DNA of 23,486 bases from contig CAMNBS010000009.1 of the NCBI GenBank assembly GCA_946533175.1, positions 1-23,486 of the forward strand. Direction: 5' to 3'. The first letter of the stretch is position 1; every line of letters starts with the position of its first letter. This document shows, piece after piece, positions 15,248-22,179 of the stretch. The position numbers and the translations under genes were made by a program. The stretch comes from an uncultured Clostridia bacterium (GTDB lineage Bacteria; Bacillota_I; Bacilli_A; RF39; UBA660). The notes below the pieces were generated by a model. It did not search any database. It saw only the letters and a program-made list of their open reading frames with translations, and was not told the origin of the DNA.

Positions 15248-16027
15248 TTACGATAGTTTTTTAAATTCTCTTAGATAGTAGTTATTATTAATTTTTTCAA
15301 AAGTATATTGATATTTTGGTGTAATACTATTCAATTCACTTTTATGACTATTAGCATATTTAACAAAATATTCATAAACAATATTAAATCGAGTTTTATC
15401 ATCCTTTTCGATGTCTTCTTCTTTTTCCGTATATTCAATATTTTCCCCATTATCATTTTGAATATAGAAAATTCCTGGTTCTGAACTAATAGGAACAACA
15501 ATTATCGAATAATGATTAGTATCCATTTTCTTTGTTTCAAGTGGAATAATATCAAAAGTATAATGATAATCACCATGACCATGTTCATTTGCCTTTTCAA
15601 CATATGCTTGTTTTTTTGCATCATATTCAAATAAATTTTTATCATCATTCCAACACTTATAATTTGGGTACTGAGTTAATTTAATATTTAATACTTCATC
15701 AAAATACTTATCAACATCACTCTTCATAACATTTTTACCAGTATAATTATATGTATACATTGCATACAAAAGTTCCTGAGTTGGTATACTTCCATACTTA
15801 GTATCTTTTTCAGATGAAGTTAAATGATATAATTTATAGTTTATAATTTTTGAATATAGTTCCTTACTAACACTATCTATATTCTCCGTATCTGACTGAT
15901 GGTTACTAGGTTCATTATACTCCTCTTTCTTATTAAAAAATATCAAATAAATGGTTAAGGCAATTAATAATACTAAAATGATACTAGATATAATAATTAA
16001 TAAATTTTGTTTCTTTTCTTTTTCCAT
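15248..16027 (-). CDS. Membrane-anchored protein of unknown function
   Basis: I do not recognise this 259-residue protein. A basic N-terminus (MEKEKKQN) is followed by one strong transmembrane helix (about residues 9-31), an Asn/Ser/Asp-rich linker, and a mixed alpha/beta extracytoplasmic domain of about 200 residues that is rich in Tyr and Lys and has no visible catalytic motif. The anchor is a stop-transfer or signal-anchor type, without a lipobox Cys. ATG 16027 is chosen over GTG 16036 because AGAGGTG lies 6 bases upstream and overlaps that GTG. It has its own SigA-like promoter and terminator, so it is a single-gene unit. Confidence 0.8.
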   Translation of the reverse strand: MEKEKKQNLLIIISSIILVLLIALTIYLIFFNKKEEYNEPSNHQSDTENIDSVSKELYSKIINYKLYHLTSSEKDTKYGSIPTQELLYAMYTYNYTGKNVMKSDVDKYFDEVLNIKLTQYPNYKCWNDDKNLFEYDAKKQAYVEKANEHGHGDYHYTFDIIPLETKKMDTNHYSIIVVPISSEPGIFYIQNDNGENIEYTEKEEDIEKDDKTRFNIVYEYFVKYANSHKSELNSITPKYQYTFEKINNNYYLREFKKLS

Positions 16028-16047
16028 TTTCAACACCTCTTAAGCCA

Positions 16048-16077
16048 ATTTTAATTGTATATATGTAACAATGTCAA
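16048..16077 (-). promoter_or_regulatory. SigA-like promoter of the 259-residue unknown
   Basis: Minus strand TTGACA (16072-16077), 18 bases, TAAAAT (16048-16053), about 21 bases before the ATG. Confidence 0.68.
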
Positions 16078-16124
16078 CAATTTTGCAAAATTAATCATTA
16101 ATTGACATTTTTGTGTAAAGTAAA

Positions 16125-16442
16125 TTATATTTCTTTTTTTAATAGTTTAGCAGAACTTTCCTCTTTTTCACCAACTATTTCTAAATAATATTTTTCATAA
16201 TCCATACTAGAAAGTACATCAATAGTTTTATAATACTCTAATAACTTATAATACAAATTTCTTGTTTGATCACCTAAAATATATGTTACATCAAGTAATA
16301 AATCAAATACATGTTCAATTATTCGATAATCAGTAACTTTATTATTAATAATATTATTAACCATTATATTTAACATTTCAAATTGCTGCTTAGATAATTC
16401 TATAGCCTGTTGACACATTTTTACTAAATCATAAATAACCAT
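16125..16442 (-). CDS. Small helical protein of unknown function
   Basis: A 105-residue protein of no recognised family. It is predicted almost wholly alpha-helical, with regular hydrophobic spacing through residues 1-90 that suggests a small helical bundle, and a charged tail ending in KEI. There is no signal peptide or transmembrane segment. ATG 16442 is preferred to GTG 16448 because AGG lies 5 bases before it and runs into that GTG. It lies between the tRNA-Gln terminator and the 259-residue gene, with a weak promoter upstream and no clear terminator downstream. Confidence 0.7.
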   Translation of the reverse strand: MVIYDLVKMCQQAIELSKQQFEMLNIMVNNIINNKVTDYRIIEHVFDLLLDVTYILGDQTRNLYYKLLEYYKTIDVLSSMDYEKYYLEIVGEKEESSAKLLKKEI

Positions 16443-16461
16443 AAACACCTACTATATATTT

Positions 16462-16490
16462 AGTTTAATCCAATATCATAAAAATATCAA
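16462..16490 (-). promoter_or_regulatory. Weak SigA-like promoter of the 105-residue gene
   Basis: Minus strand TTGATA (16485-16490), 17 bases, TAAACT (16462-16467). Spacing is ideal, but the -10 has two mismatches. Confidence 0.4.
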
Positions 16491-16499
16491 GGAAACCAC

Positions 16500-16525
16500 A
16501 AAAAAAGTCATTTATTAAATGACTT
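16500..16525 (-). terminator. Terminator of tRNA-Gln
   Basis: AAGTCATTT-AAT-AAATGACTT followed by a T run on the minus strand: a perfect 9-bp stem, 10 bases past the tRNA 3' end. Confidence 0.9.
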
Positions 16526-16534
16526 AACAACTTA

Positions 16535-16609
16535 TGGCTGCCCCAGTTAGATTCGAACTAACGCATGCTGGAGTCAGAGTCCAGAGCCTTACCGCTTGGC
16601 TATGGGGCA
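16535..16609 (-). tRNA. tRNA-Gln (anticodon CUG)
   Basis: The 75-base gene folds as a full cloverleaf on the minus strand: acceptor TGCCCCA/TGGGGCA, D stem GCC/GGC with loop AAGCGGTAA, anticodon stem CTGGA/TCCAG around loop CTCTGAC (anticodon CTG at 34-36), and T stem GTTAG/CTAAC with TTCGAAT. The discriminator is G and CCA is encoded. The overall pattern matches Bacillota tRNA-Gln, but the anticodon is CUG (reads CAG) and not the usual UUG. It is a single-gene unit with its own consensus promoter and terminator. Confidence 0.95.
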
Positions 16610-16617
16610 ATAAAGAA

Positions 16618-16646
16618 ATTATACTAAAAAAACATAAAATAATCAA
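16618..16646 (-). promoter_or_regulatory. SigA promoter of tRNA-Gln
   Basis: Minus strand TTGATT (16641-16646), 17 bases, TATAAT (16618-16623), which ends 8 bases before the mature tRNA 5' end. Confidence 0.88.
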
Positions 16647-16654
16647 TGACTTTT

Positions 16655-16683
16655 TTGACTTTTTACCTAATACATAGTAGAAT
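16655..16683 (+). promoter_or_regulatory. SigA promoter of cmk
   Basis: Plus strand TTGACT (16655-16660), 17 bases, TAGAAT (16678-16683). It is back to back with the tRNA promoter; the two -35 boxes are 8 bases apart. Confidence 0.8.
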
Positions 16684-16701
16684 AATTTTTAGAGGTGTTT
16701 G

Positions 16702-17358
16702 ATGAATAAAGTAATTGCAATTGATGGTCCAGCTGGAAGCGGTAAGGGAACTATTACAAAAAAAGTTGCCGAAAAATTAGGTTTAATTTATATTGATACA
16801 GGAGCTACATATAGGTGTGTTGCCCTAGCTTGTTTAAGAAATAATATTAATTTAGAAGAAAAAGAAAAAATAATTAACTTAACCAAATCGTTAAATATTG
16901 ATTTTGACGTTAATGGAAAAACATATCTTAATAAAGAAGATGTTAGCAATCTAATTAGATCAAAAGAAGTTAGTGCAATTGTTTCACCAATTTCAAGTAT
17001 TCCTGAAGTAAGAGAAATATTAGTTGATTTGCAAAGAAAAATGGCCAATAATAAAGATGTTATTATGGAAGGAAGAGATATTACTACAGTTGTTTTTCCC
17101 AATACCAAATATAAGTTTTATTTAGATGCTGATCCAACAGAAAGAGCTAAAAGAAGAATGAAACAAAATGAAGAAATGGGAATAAGCATGTCTTTTGAAG
17201 AAATATTAGATAGCATTAACAAAAGAGATTATAACGACATGCATAAAAGTGTTGGTGCTCTAAAAAGATGTGATGACCAAATATATATTGACACAACTAA
17301 AATGACTATTGACGAAGTAGTTCAAACAGTTATTGAAAATATAAAAAATATGGATTAA
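16702..17358 (+). CDS. cmk: Cytidylate kinase
   Basis: Cmk phosphorylates CMP and dCMP with ATP in pyrimidine nucleotide salvage and synthesis. 218 residues, family length. Walker A GPAGSGKGT is at residues 9-17, YIDTGATYR near 33-41 forms the NMP-binding start, the EGRDITTVVFP block is in the middle, and the Arg-rich lid (AKRRMKQ) follows. ATG 16702 is chosen over the TTG just before it because GAGG sits 6 bases upstream. It has its own promoter and a terminator shared with the converging racemase. It is the only housekeeping enzyme gene on the plus strand here. Confidence 0.96.
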   Translation: MNKVIAIDGPAGSGKGTITKKVAEKLGLIYIDTGATYRCVALACLRNNINLEEKEKIINLTKSLNIDFDVNGKTYLNKEDVSNLIRSKEVSAIVSPISSIPEVREILVDLQRKMANNKDVIMEGRDITTVVFPNTKYKFYLDADPTERAKRRMKQNEEMGISMSFEEILDSINKRDYNDMHKSVGALKRCDDQIYIDTTKMTIDEVVQTVIENIKNMD

Positions 17359-17379
17359 TAATTAATAGTCCATATTTTT
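17344..17379. terminator. Bidirectional terminator between cmk and the racemase
   Basis: An 11-bp stem, AAAAATATGGA/TCCATATTTTT, with a 14-base AT-rich loop. T runs follow on both strands. It includes the cmk stop region and touches the racemase stop. Confidence 0.82.
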
Positions 17380-18061
17380 ATTTTTTAGCATACAATATCG
17401 TTTTATCAACTAATATTTTCATAGAATCAATAATTTTTTCATCATTTTCTAAATGATTATCACTTATTATAACCGATAATTCTGTACATCCCATGATAAC
17501 CACATCACAACCATTATCTAGAAAAAGATTTAAAACATTATAAAACTCTTCTTTACTAACCTTTTTCCCTACTTTAACTTTGTTATAGATTAAATCCATA
17601 ACTTTATTATTTATTTCATCACTGGCATGAAACATTTCTTTTTTTAAATATCGTTCATATACTTTAGCTTTCAATGTTCCAATAGTGGCCATTAAACCAA
17701 CTTTTTTTATTCTATCATCTTTATTTATTATTTCACATACTTCTTTTGGCATGTTAATAATAGGTATACTAACACTTTTTTCTATCTCATCAATACCAAA
17801 ATGAGAAGTATTACATGTTAATACCAAAAAATCACAGCCAGCTTGTTCTAACATCTTAGCATCTTTTATTAAATATGGAATAGGATTTTCTCTACTTTTT
17901 CCTAATAAATATGCCGTTCTATCAGGAATACTTGAATGAACAGATACAATCATATTTAAGTGATCTTGATCACATTTAGCTTCTGTATTTTCAATAATCA
18001 TATTATTAAAATATACGGTTGCTTTAGGTCCCATACCTCCTAATACACCAACTGTTTTCAT
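17378..18061 (-). CDS. Aspartate/glutamate racemase family protein, probably aspartate racemase
   Basis: A cofactor-independent amino acid racemase of the Asp/Glu racemase superfamily, 227 residues. It opens with VGVLGGMGPKAT, typical of aspartate racemases. The two catalytic cysteines are in TCNTSHF (Cys83) and GCTEL (Cys192), so both proton-transfer residues are present. It begins on the base after the stop of the D-aspartate ligase homologue. That pairing is known from Enterococcus faecium, where racemase supplies D-Asp for the peptidoglycan cross-bridge, and makes L-Asp to D-Asp the most likely reaction. Last gene of the long yqfC-to-racemase run. Confidence 0.92.
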   Translation of the reverse strand: MKTVGVLGGMGPKATVYFNNMIIENTEAKCDQDHLNMIVSVHSSIPDRTAYLLGKSRENPIPYLIKDAKMLEQAGCDFLVLTCNTSHFGIDEIEKSVSIPIINMPKEVCEIINKDDRIKKVGLMATIGTLKAKVYERYLKKEMFHASDEINNKVMDLIYNKVKVGKKVSKEEFYNVLNLFLDNGCDVVIMGCTELSVIISDNHLENDEKIIDSMKILVDKTILYAKK

Positions 18062-19267
18062 TTAAAAATACTTCCTAAATTTTCTAATTTGATTAAAGTA
18101 TGCTAATTTAATGTAAAACCATCTTTTTAAGTTCATATCCTTTTTAAAGTATAAGGGATGAGTATATTTCTTATTCTTTTTTAAAGTTAAATATTCTTTA
18201 ACTAATTCTTTATTACCAACATATTTCTTAATAATATAATTAGGAACAATTGTATAAAGCCATGGATTATATGCCACTACTTCCTTTTTTAGTTGCATAT
18301 TATTAACATATTCATCAACAACATACTTAGTATAATTTGCCCCACTTGCTGTCATATAATAGTTACTTCTTCCAAGACGAACATTAATCTCAAAAAATTT
18401 ATACTTATTATCTGTACTATCATATTTAATATCAAAATTAGCATAACCAACATATTTTACTTCTTTTAAAAATTTCTTAGCGTCTTCAATTATTTCTTTT
18501 TCCATAGGTCGAGTAATAATAGATACATAATTTCCAATCGCCCCAGGAGTTTTCTCTTCCAGTAAAGGTTGTCCTAAGCATGAGAATACAACATCATGAT
18601 TTTTATTAACATAACAAGTTAATACCCGCATGTTATAGTCTTCGCCAGGAACCATTTTTTGTAAACAAAAAGTATCACTATAACTAGATGAATAAACTCG
18701 ATTTAAAACATCCCGTAATTCTTCTTCACTATTTATTTTAAAGATTTTCTTTTTACCAGGAAATTCAGCGTAATGCCAAGTATTTTTATCTGAATTTTTG
18801 GCGATAATAGGATATTCCCATGGTATTTTAACATCTTGATAATTATCTTTAGTAACAACAATCGTTTCAGGATAATTAATCTTTAATTTTTCACATATTT
18901 CATAAAAATTATCTTTTCGAACAATTCGATCTAAAATATCTTTATCAACATAAGGAATAATATATCCAACACTTTCTAATTCTTTTTTATGTAAAACAAT
19001 TATATCAACATACCATTCCGAACACGCTAATAAGATTTTCTTAGTTTGTGATGTTTCTTCCGCATATTCCTTTAACTTTGTAACTAGTTTTTCACTAGTT
19101 AAATTAGGTATAGTAACTTGATCAATTATTTTAGAATTATTTGTTGAACCTAATATTTCCTGCGAAAAAATTTTACTTTTAATTCCATATTCTAAATAAA
19201 AAGATCTAGCAATACTATATGTTCCAATATCTGCGCCAATTAAAACTGGGATAAATTCATTTTTCAT
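18062..19267 (-). CDS. ATP-grasp D-aspartate ligase homologue (peptidoglycan cross-bridge)
   Basis: A 401-residue ATP-grasp ligase. The N-terminus (EFIPVLIGADIGTYSIARSF) closely resembles D-aspartate ligase Aslfm of Enterococcus faecium, which adds beta-linked D-Asp to the Lys of the peptidoglycan precursor before export. An ATP-grasp core follows: a YPIIAKNSD strand for nucleotide binding, LQKMVPGEDYNMRVL, and the metal-binding FEINVRLGRSNYY segment with its Glu and Asn. The C-terminal ~90 residues are basic. AGGAG lies 9 bases before the ATG, 16 bases after the dgkA stop. The adjoining aspartate racemase supports the D-Asp assignment; other carboxylate-amine ligase substrates cannot be excluded. 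Confidence 0.85.
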   Translation of the reverse strand: MKNEFIPVLIGADIGTYSIARSFYLEYGIKSKIFSQEILGSTNNSKIIDQVTIPNLTSEKLVTKLKEYAEETSQTKKILLACSEWYVDIIVLHKKELESVGYIIPYVDKDILDRIVRKDNFYEICEKLKINYPETIVVTKDNYQDVKIPWEYPIIAKNSDKNTWHYAEFPGKKKIFKINSEEELRDVLNRVYSSSYSDTFCLQKMVPGEDYNMRVLTCYVNKNHDVVFSCLGQPLLEEKTPGAIGNYVSIITRPMEKEIIEDAKKFLKEVKYVGYANFDIKYDSTDNKYKFFEINVRLGRSNYYMTASGANYTKYVVDEYVNNMQLKKEVVAYNPWLYTIVPNYIIKKYVGNKELVKEYLTLKKNKKYTHPLYFKKDMNLKRWFYIKLAYFNQIRKFRKYF

Positions 19268-19283
19268 TTTCTAGTACTCCTTT

Positions 19284-19679
19284 TTAAAATAATGCCATTA
19301 TCTTTGGTAAATAAATAATCATTCCGACAATTACTGCCCCAATACTTGCAATTAATACCGCTCCACTTGCGGTATCTTTACTAATTTTCGCTAAAGGATG
19401 GATATTAGGCATTGACATATCAACAGCATATTCTATTGATGTATTAACCATCTCTAAACTAATTACAATTGTAATCGCTAAAACAATAATACAAATTTCT
19501 ATCATACTTAATTTTAAATAAAAAATTAAAAAAATATTAACTAACATTCCAATAAACTCAATAAATAAGTTTTGTTCAGTTTTAATAGCACTAATAATAC
19601 CATTTATAGCATAGATAAAACTTTTCCCTAAACGCTTAATGGAATATTTCTTTTTCTTACCTTTTGATACCCATTTCAT
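19284..19679 (-). CDS. dgkA: Undecaprenol/diacylglycerol kinase DgkA
   Basis: A small integral membrane kinase. In Gram-positive bacteria this family mainly phosphorylates undecaprenol, recycling the lipid carrier for wall synthesis. 131 residues with three transmembrane helices. The active-site helix has Glu76, Asn79 and Glu83 (EMVNTSIE), followed by the KDTASGAVL motif around Lys101-Asp102. The start at 19679 lies inside ybeY, overlapping it by 23 bases; AGAGGA sits 8 bases upstream and supports it, so the two genes are translationally linked. The ybeY-dgkA order is conserved in Bacilli. Confidence 0.95.
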   Translation of the reverse strand: MKWVSKGKKKKYSIKRLGKSFIYAINGIISAIKTEQNLFIEFIGMLVNIFLIFYLKLSMIEICIIVLAITIVISLEMVNTSIEYAVDMSMPNIHPLAKISKDTASGAVLIASIGAVIVGMIIYLPKIMALF

Positions 19680-20100
19680 CTAAAATATCCTCTTGTAATT
19701 TAAACATTACTTCCTCATCTTTTTTATTCATATGATCATATCCTAATAAATGCAATAAACCATGCACTGCTAGAAAACATAACTCCCTTTTTTGGGAATG
19801 CCCATATTCTTCTGCTTGACTTTTTACTTTATCAATTGAAATATATATATCACCCAAAATTCTATCTTCAGGATTAAAAGTTTGATCATCTTCTAAAGCA
19901 AAAGAAATAACATCTGTTTCACGGTCAATACCACGATATTCTTTATTTAATTTATGAATATATTCATTATCAACAATAATTACATTAAACGTTACATCAC
20001 CTACTTGTAACTTTTTTATTCCATGTTCTAAAACTTCACGAACAATATTTAGTTCTTCTTCTAAATCATAATTTGTTTCATTAAATAATCCTATTTCCAT
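19657..20100 (-). CDS. ybeY: Endoribonuclease YbeY (rRNA maturation)
   Basis: YbeY is a zinc-dependent RNase needed for 16S rRNA 3' end maturation and ribosome quality control. 147 residues, family length. The metal site HGLLHLLGYDH gives His113, His117 and His123. The preceding block ETDVISFAL and the ILGDIYIS strand are both typical. GGAG lies 6 bases before the ATG. It lies between the VanZ-like gene and dgkA; the phoH and yqfF genes that usually precede it in Bacilli are missing. Confidence 0.96.
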   Translation of the reverse strand: MEIGLFNETNYDLEEELNIVREVLEHGIKKLQVGDVTFNVIIVDNEYIHKLNKEYRGIDRETDVISFALEDDQTFNPEDRILGDIYISIDKVKSQAEEYGHSQKRELCFLAVHGLLHLLGYDHMNKKDEEVMFKLQEDILDEMGIKR

Positions 20101-20109
20101 TCTTTACTC

Positions 20110-20706
20110 CTATAATAAAATAATAGCCACAAAAACCAAAGCGGTTAATAAAACGACAACAACTAATGTTCCCTTAATGGTTTCCGAGAAATTTCCAAAT
20201 AATTTATCAATTATTCGATAAATATAGTAACCTAATAATCCCCCTATCATATTCAATAATATATCATCAATATCAAAAGCTCTACCAATTTTAAGTTGAA
20301 TACTCTCGATAACAATAGACACAATTAAAGTAATAAAAAAGAATAAACTCTTTCTTTCTAATTTCAAATAATATGAAATGAAAAAACCAAAAGGAACAAA
20401 CATAATAATATTTCCAATAATATTACGATAAAATAATTTTGTTCCAATTTGATATCTTGTTAATTCTTTAAAAAGAGTTATATTAACGCCATGTACAGTC
20501 GAAACATCTTGACTAGTAACAATTTGAAACATACATAAAATATACACAATAAAAGTTAACATCATCAATTCATTACTAAAAACAAATTTTTCTTTATTAC
20601 GTATTAAGTATGCTACTCGAACAAGTGAAAATACAATACAACTTAAAGCAATCATTGGCCAAGTATCCAATAAAACTTCTTTAATAGCATTAATTATTAC
20701 TTGCAT
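20110..20706 (-). CDS. VanZ-like membrane protein
   Basis: A 198-residue VanZ-family protein with about five to six transmembrane helices. The signature RNIIGNIIMFVPFGFF is at about residues 94-109, and a second block, SIQLKIGRAFDIDDILLNMIGG, follows. VanZ itself gives low-level teicoplanin resistance by an unknown route; most chromosomal homologues are uncharacterised, so this is no evidence of resistance. The ATG directly follows the yqfD stop (TAA-ATG), with AAGGTGA inside yqfD. It occupies the place of phoH and yqfF in the Bacillus gene order. Confidence 0.9.
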   Translation of the reverse strand: MQVIINAIKEVLLDTWPMIALSCIVFSLVRVAYLIRNKEKFVFSNELMMLTFIVYILCMFQIVTSQDVSTVHGVNITLFKELTRYQIGTKLFYRNIIGNIIMFVPFGFFISYYLKLERKSLFFFITLIVSIVIESIQLKIGRAFDIDDILLNMIGGLLGYYIYRIIDKLFGNFSETIKGTLVVVVLLTALVFVAIILL

Positions 20707-21849
20707 TTATTCACCTTCTTTTAGTATTTCTTGAAAGTCTGTAATGTTTTCATAAACTTTAAAAAAGACTTCAATTATAATTGTACTATTTTCTTCATAT
20801 AATTTCAATTTTTTTTGTGATAATATTTTAGCTTCTTTTCCCAATGTTTCCATTAACTTTTCTCTTGCTTTATTAATTCCTTTATCCAAAGCCTTTTCAT
20901 AAGTATATATTTGATTAATATTTTTTACTTCTTTAATAGTTGTTCTAGCTAAACTAAAAGGAAGTATTTTACTATTTAATATCAATTTATCGTCATATTC
21001 TTCTTCAATATATTTTTTCTTTTTAAATAAAATTATTTTTTTATCAAAAAAATTAAGAGATAATCTACTATAACTTTTACCAGTATATTTTTTTTCTTCA
21101 TAAGATAATGGCAATTCCACTCGAACATTATACCATACTTCACCATATATTGTACCATCAGCCTTAACAGTATTCTTAATTTCATCATTTTTAGTAATAT
21201 TTCCTGAAATTATTACATCACCCTTATTAACATAATCATTAATTTTTTTAATTATTTCACCAGTTTTAGCTTTAATTTCCACGATAACAGCATTTTTCCT
21301 AGCCACAACATTTTGATACATAACACTATTTCCCTCATCACGATTAATTCTTTCTAAGATATGAACATAATATTTTGTACCAATTCGATCTATTTCTATC
21401 CATTCAAATTGATCTTTATATTCCGTCAAAATTCTATTTTTTATTCTTTCTTTTTCTTCAAAACTCTTAATAAAATGATACTTTTCTAACTTTTCTTCAT
21501 GAAATACTCGATTAATAATTTCTATTAACTCTTTTTTATTAGTCATTATTTTAATGTCAAAGATAATATTGGATAATAAATAAGAAAACATTATTCCTAT
21601 TAGTAAACTAAAAATAAAAAAACAATATTTTTTTAAAAATAATTGATATCTTTTAACACCCTTAATTTTATAAAGAATAATATTAAATATCCCAAAATAC
21701 TTTTGTATTTTAAGATAATTTTCTTCATCTACATATAAAAAACAAGTATCTTTTGTATATTTTATTTTAATAAAATATACATGATACTTAATTAATTTTT
21801 CAATATTTTTAGGATTTTCTAGTTTTAAAACATAAATAGTCTTATTCAT
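20707..21849 (-). CDS. yqfD: Sporulation protein YqfD
   Basis: YqfD is a membrane protein made in the mother cell under SigE in Bacillus; its exact role in sporulation is not settled. 380 residues against about 398 in Bacillus. The N-terminal ~70 residues are cytoplasmic, one transmembrane helix spans about 75-96, and a large exterior region follows. That region contains RIGTKYYVHILER, VVARKNAVIVEIKAKTG and a biotinyl-like VNKGDVIISG hairpin that is typical of the family. AGGTGAT precedes the ATG, 8 bases after the yqfC stop. The pairing with yqfC supports the assignment. Confidence 0.94.
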   Translation of the reverse strand: MNKTIYVLKLENPKNIEKLIKYHVYFIKIKYTKDTCFLYVDEENYLKIQKYFGIFNIILYKIKGVKRYQLFLKKYCFFIFSLLIGIMFSYLLSNIIFDIKIMTNKKELIEIINRVFHEEKLEKYHFIKSFEEKERIKNRILTEYKDQFEWIEIDRIGTKYYVHILERINRDEGNSVMYQNVVARKNAVIVEIKAKTGEIIKKINDYVNKGDVIISGNITKNDEIKNTVKADGTIYGEVWYNVRVELPLSYEEKKYTGKSYSRLSLNFFDKKIILFKKKKYIEEEYDDKLILNSKILPFSLARTTIKEVKNINQIYTYEKALDKGINKAREKLMETLGKEAKILSQKKLKLYEENSTIIIEVFFKVYENITDFQEILKEGE

Positions 21850-21857
21850 AATATCAC

Positions 21858-22094
21858 CTACAATTCTATTTTAAGAATAACTCCGGTAATTAATATTTCC
21901 CTATCCATTGATTTATCAATCCTTAAATCATTACCCTTTATAAAAATTAATTTATCTTCCTTTTTTAATGTAACCATATCCTCTCTTACTTCCAAAATAC
22001 TATCAAAGTTAATAATATTAACACTATTATTAATATAGATTATTTTAAAGTTACTATCTTTAATATAATTAATCATTTTTTTTATTATTTTCAT
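21858..22094 (-). CDS. yqfC: YabP/YqfC-family sporulation protein YqfC
   Basis: A small beta-rich protein of the YabP/YqfC family; in Bacillus yqfC is in the SigE regulon and always next to yqfD. 78 residues, with the family pattern of short strands through VNIINFDSILEVREDMVTL, IFIKGNDLRI and ILITGVILKIEL. ATG 22094 is taken over the TTG just before it. No Shine-Dalgarno sequence is visible upstream, which is unusual in this window. First gene of the run to the racemase; no clear promoter was found between it and the upstream terminator. Confidence 0.86.
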   Translation of the reverse strand: MKIIKKMINYIKDSNFKIIYINNSVNIINFDSILEVREDMVTLKKEDKLIFIKGNDLRIDKSMDREILITGVILKIEL

Positions 22095-22120
22095 CAATTA
22101 ATAATATTATTAAAACAGTA

Positions 22121-22159
22121 AAAAAAGAACTATTTCTAATTTAGAAATAATTCTTTTTT
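22121..22159 (-). terminator. Terminator of the leucine-rich-repeat protein gene
   Basis: A long hairpin, AAAAAAGAA-TATTTCT paired with AGAAATA-TTCTTTTTT with one mismatch and a 5-base loop. It is placed 20 bases past the LRR gene stop and isolates it from yqfC. Confidence 0.82.
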
Positions 22160-22179
22160 ATAATGAGTATTTGTAAAAT

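Noticed and set aside
16081..16124. Terminator for the 105-residue gene
   Set aside because: Only weak AT palindromes (AATTAATGATTAATT, AATTTTGCAAAATT) with no proper T run after them.
16788..17108. A 106-codon minus-strand open frame inside cmk
   Set aside because: It is antisense to a clear cytidylate kinase, has no ribosome site and no recognisable protein features.
20110..20706. VanZ-like gene as a glycopeptide resistance gene
   Set aside because: No vanA/B-type cluster is present, and chromosomal VanZ homologues are common and mostly uncharacterised.
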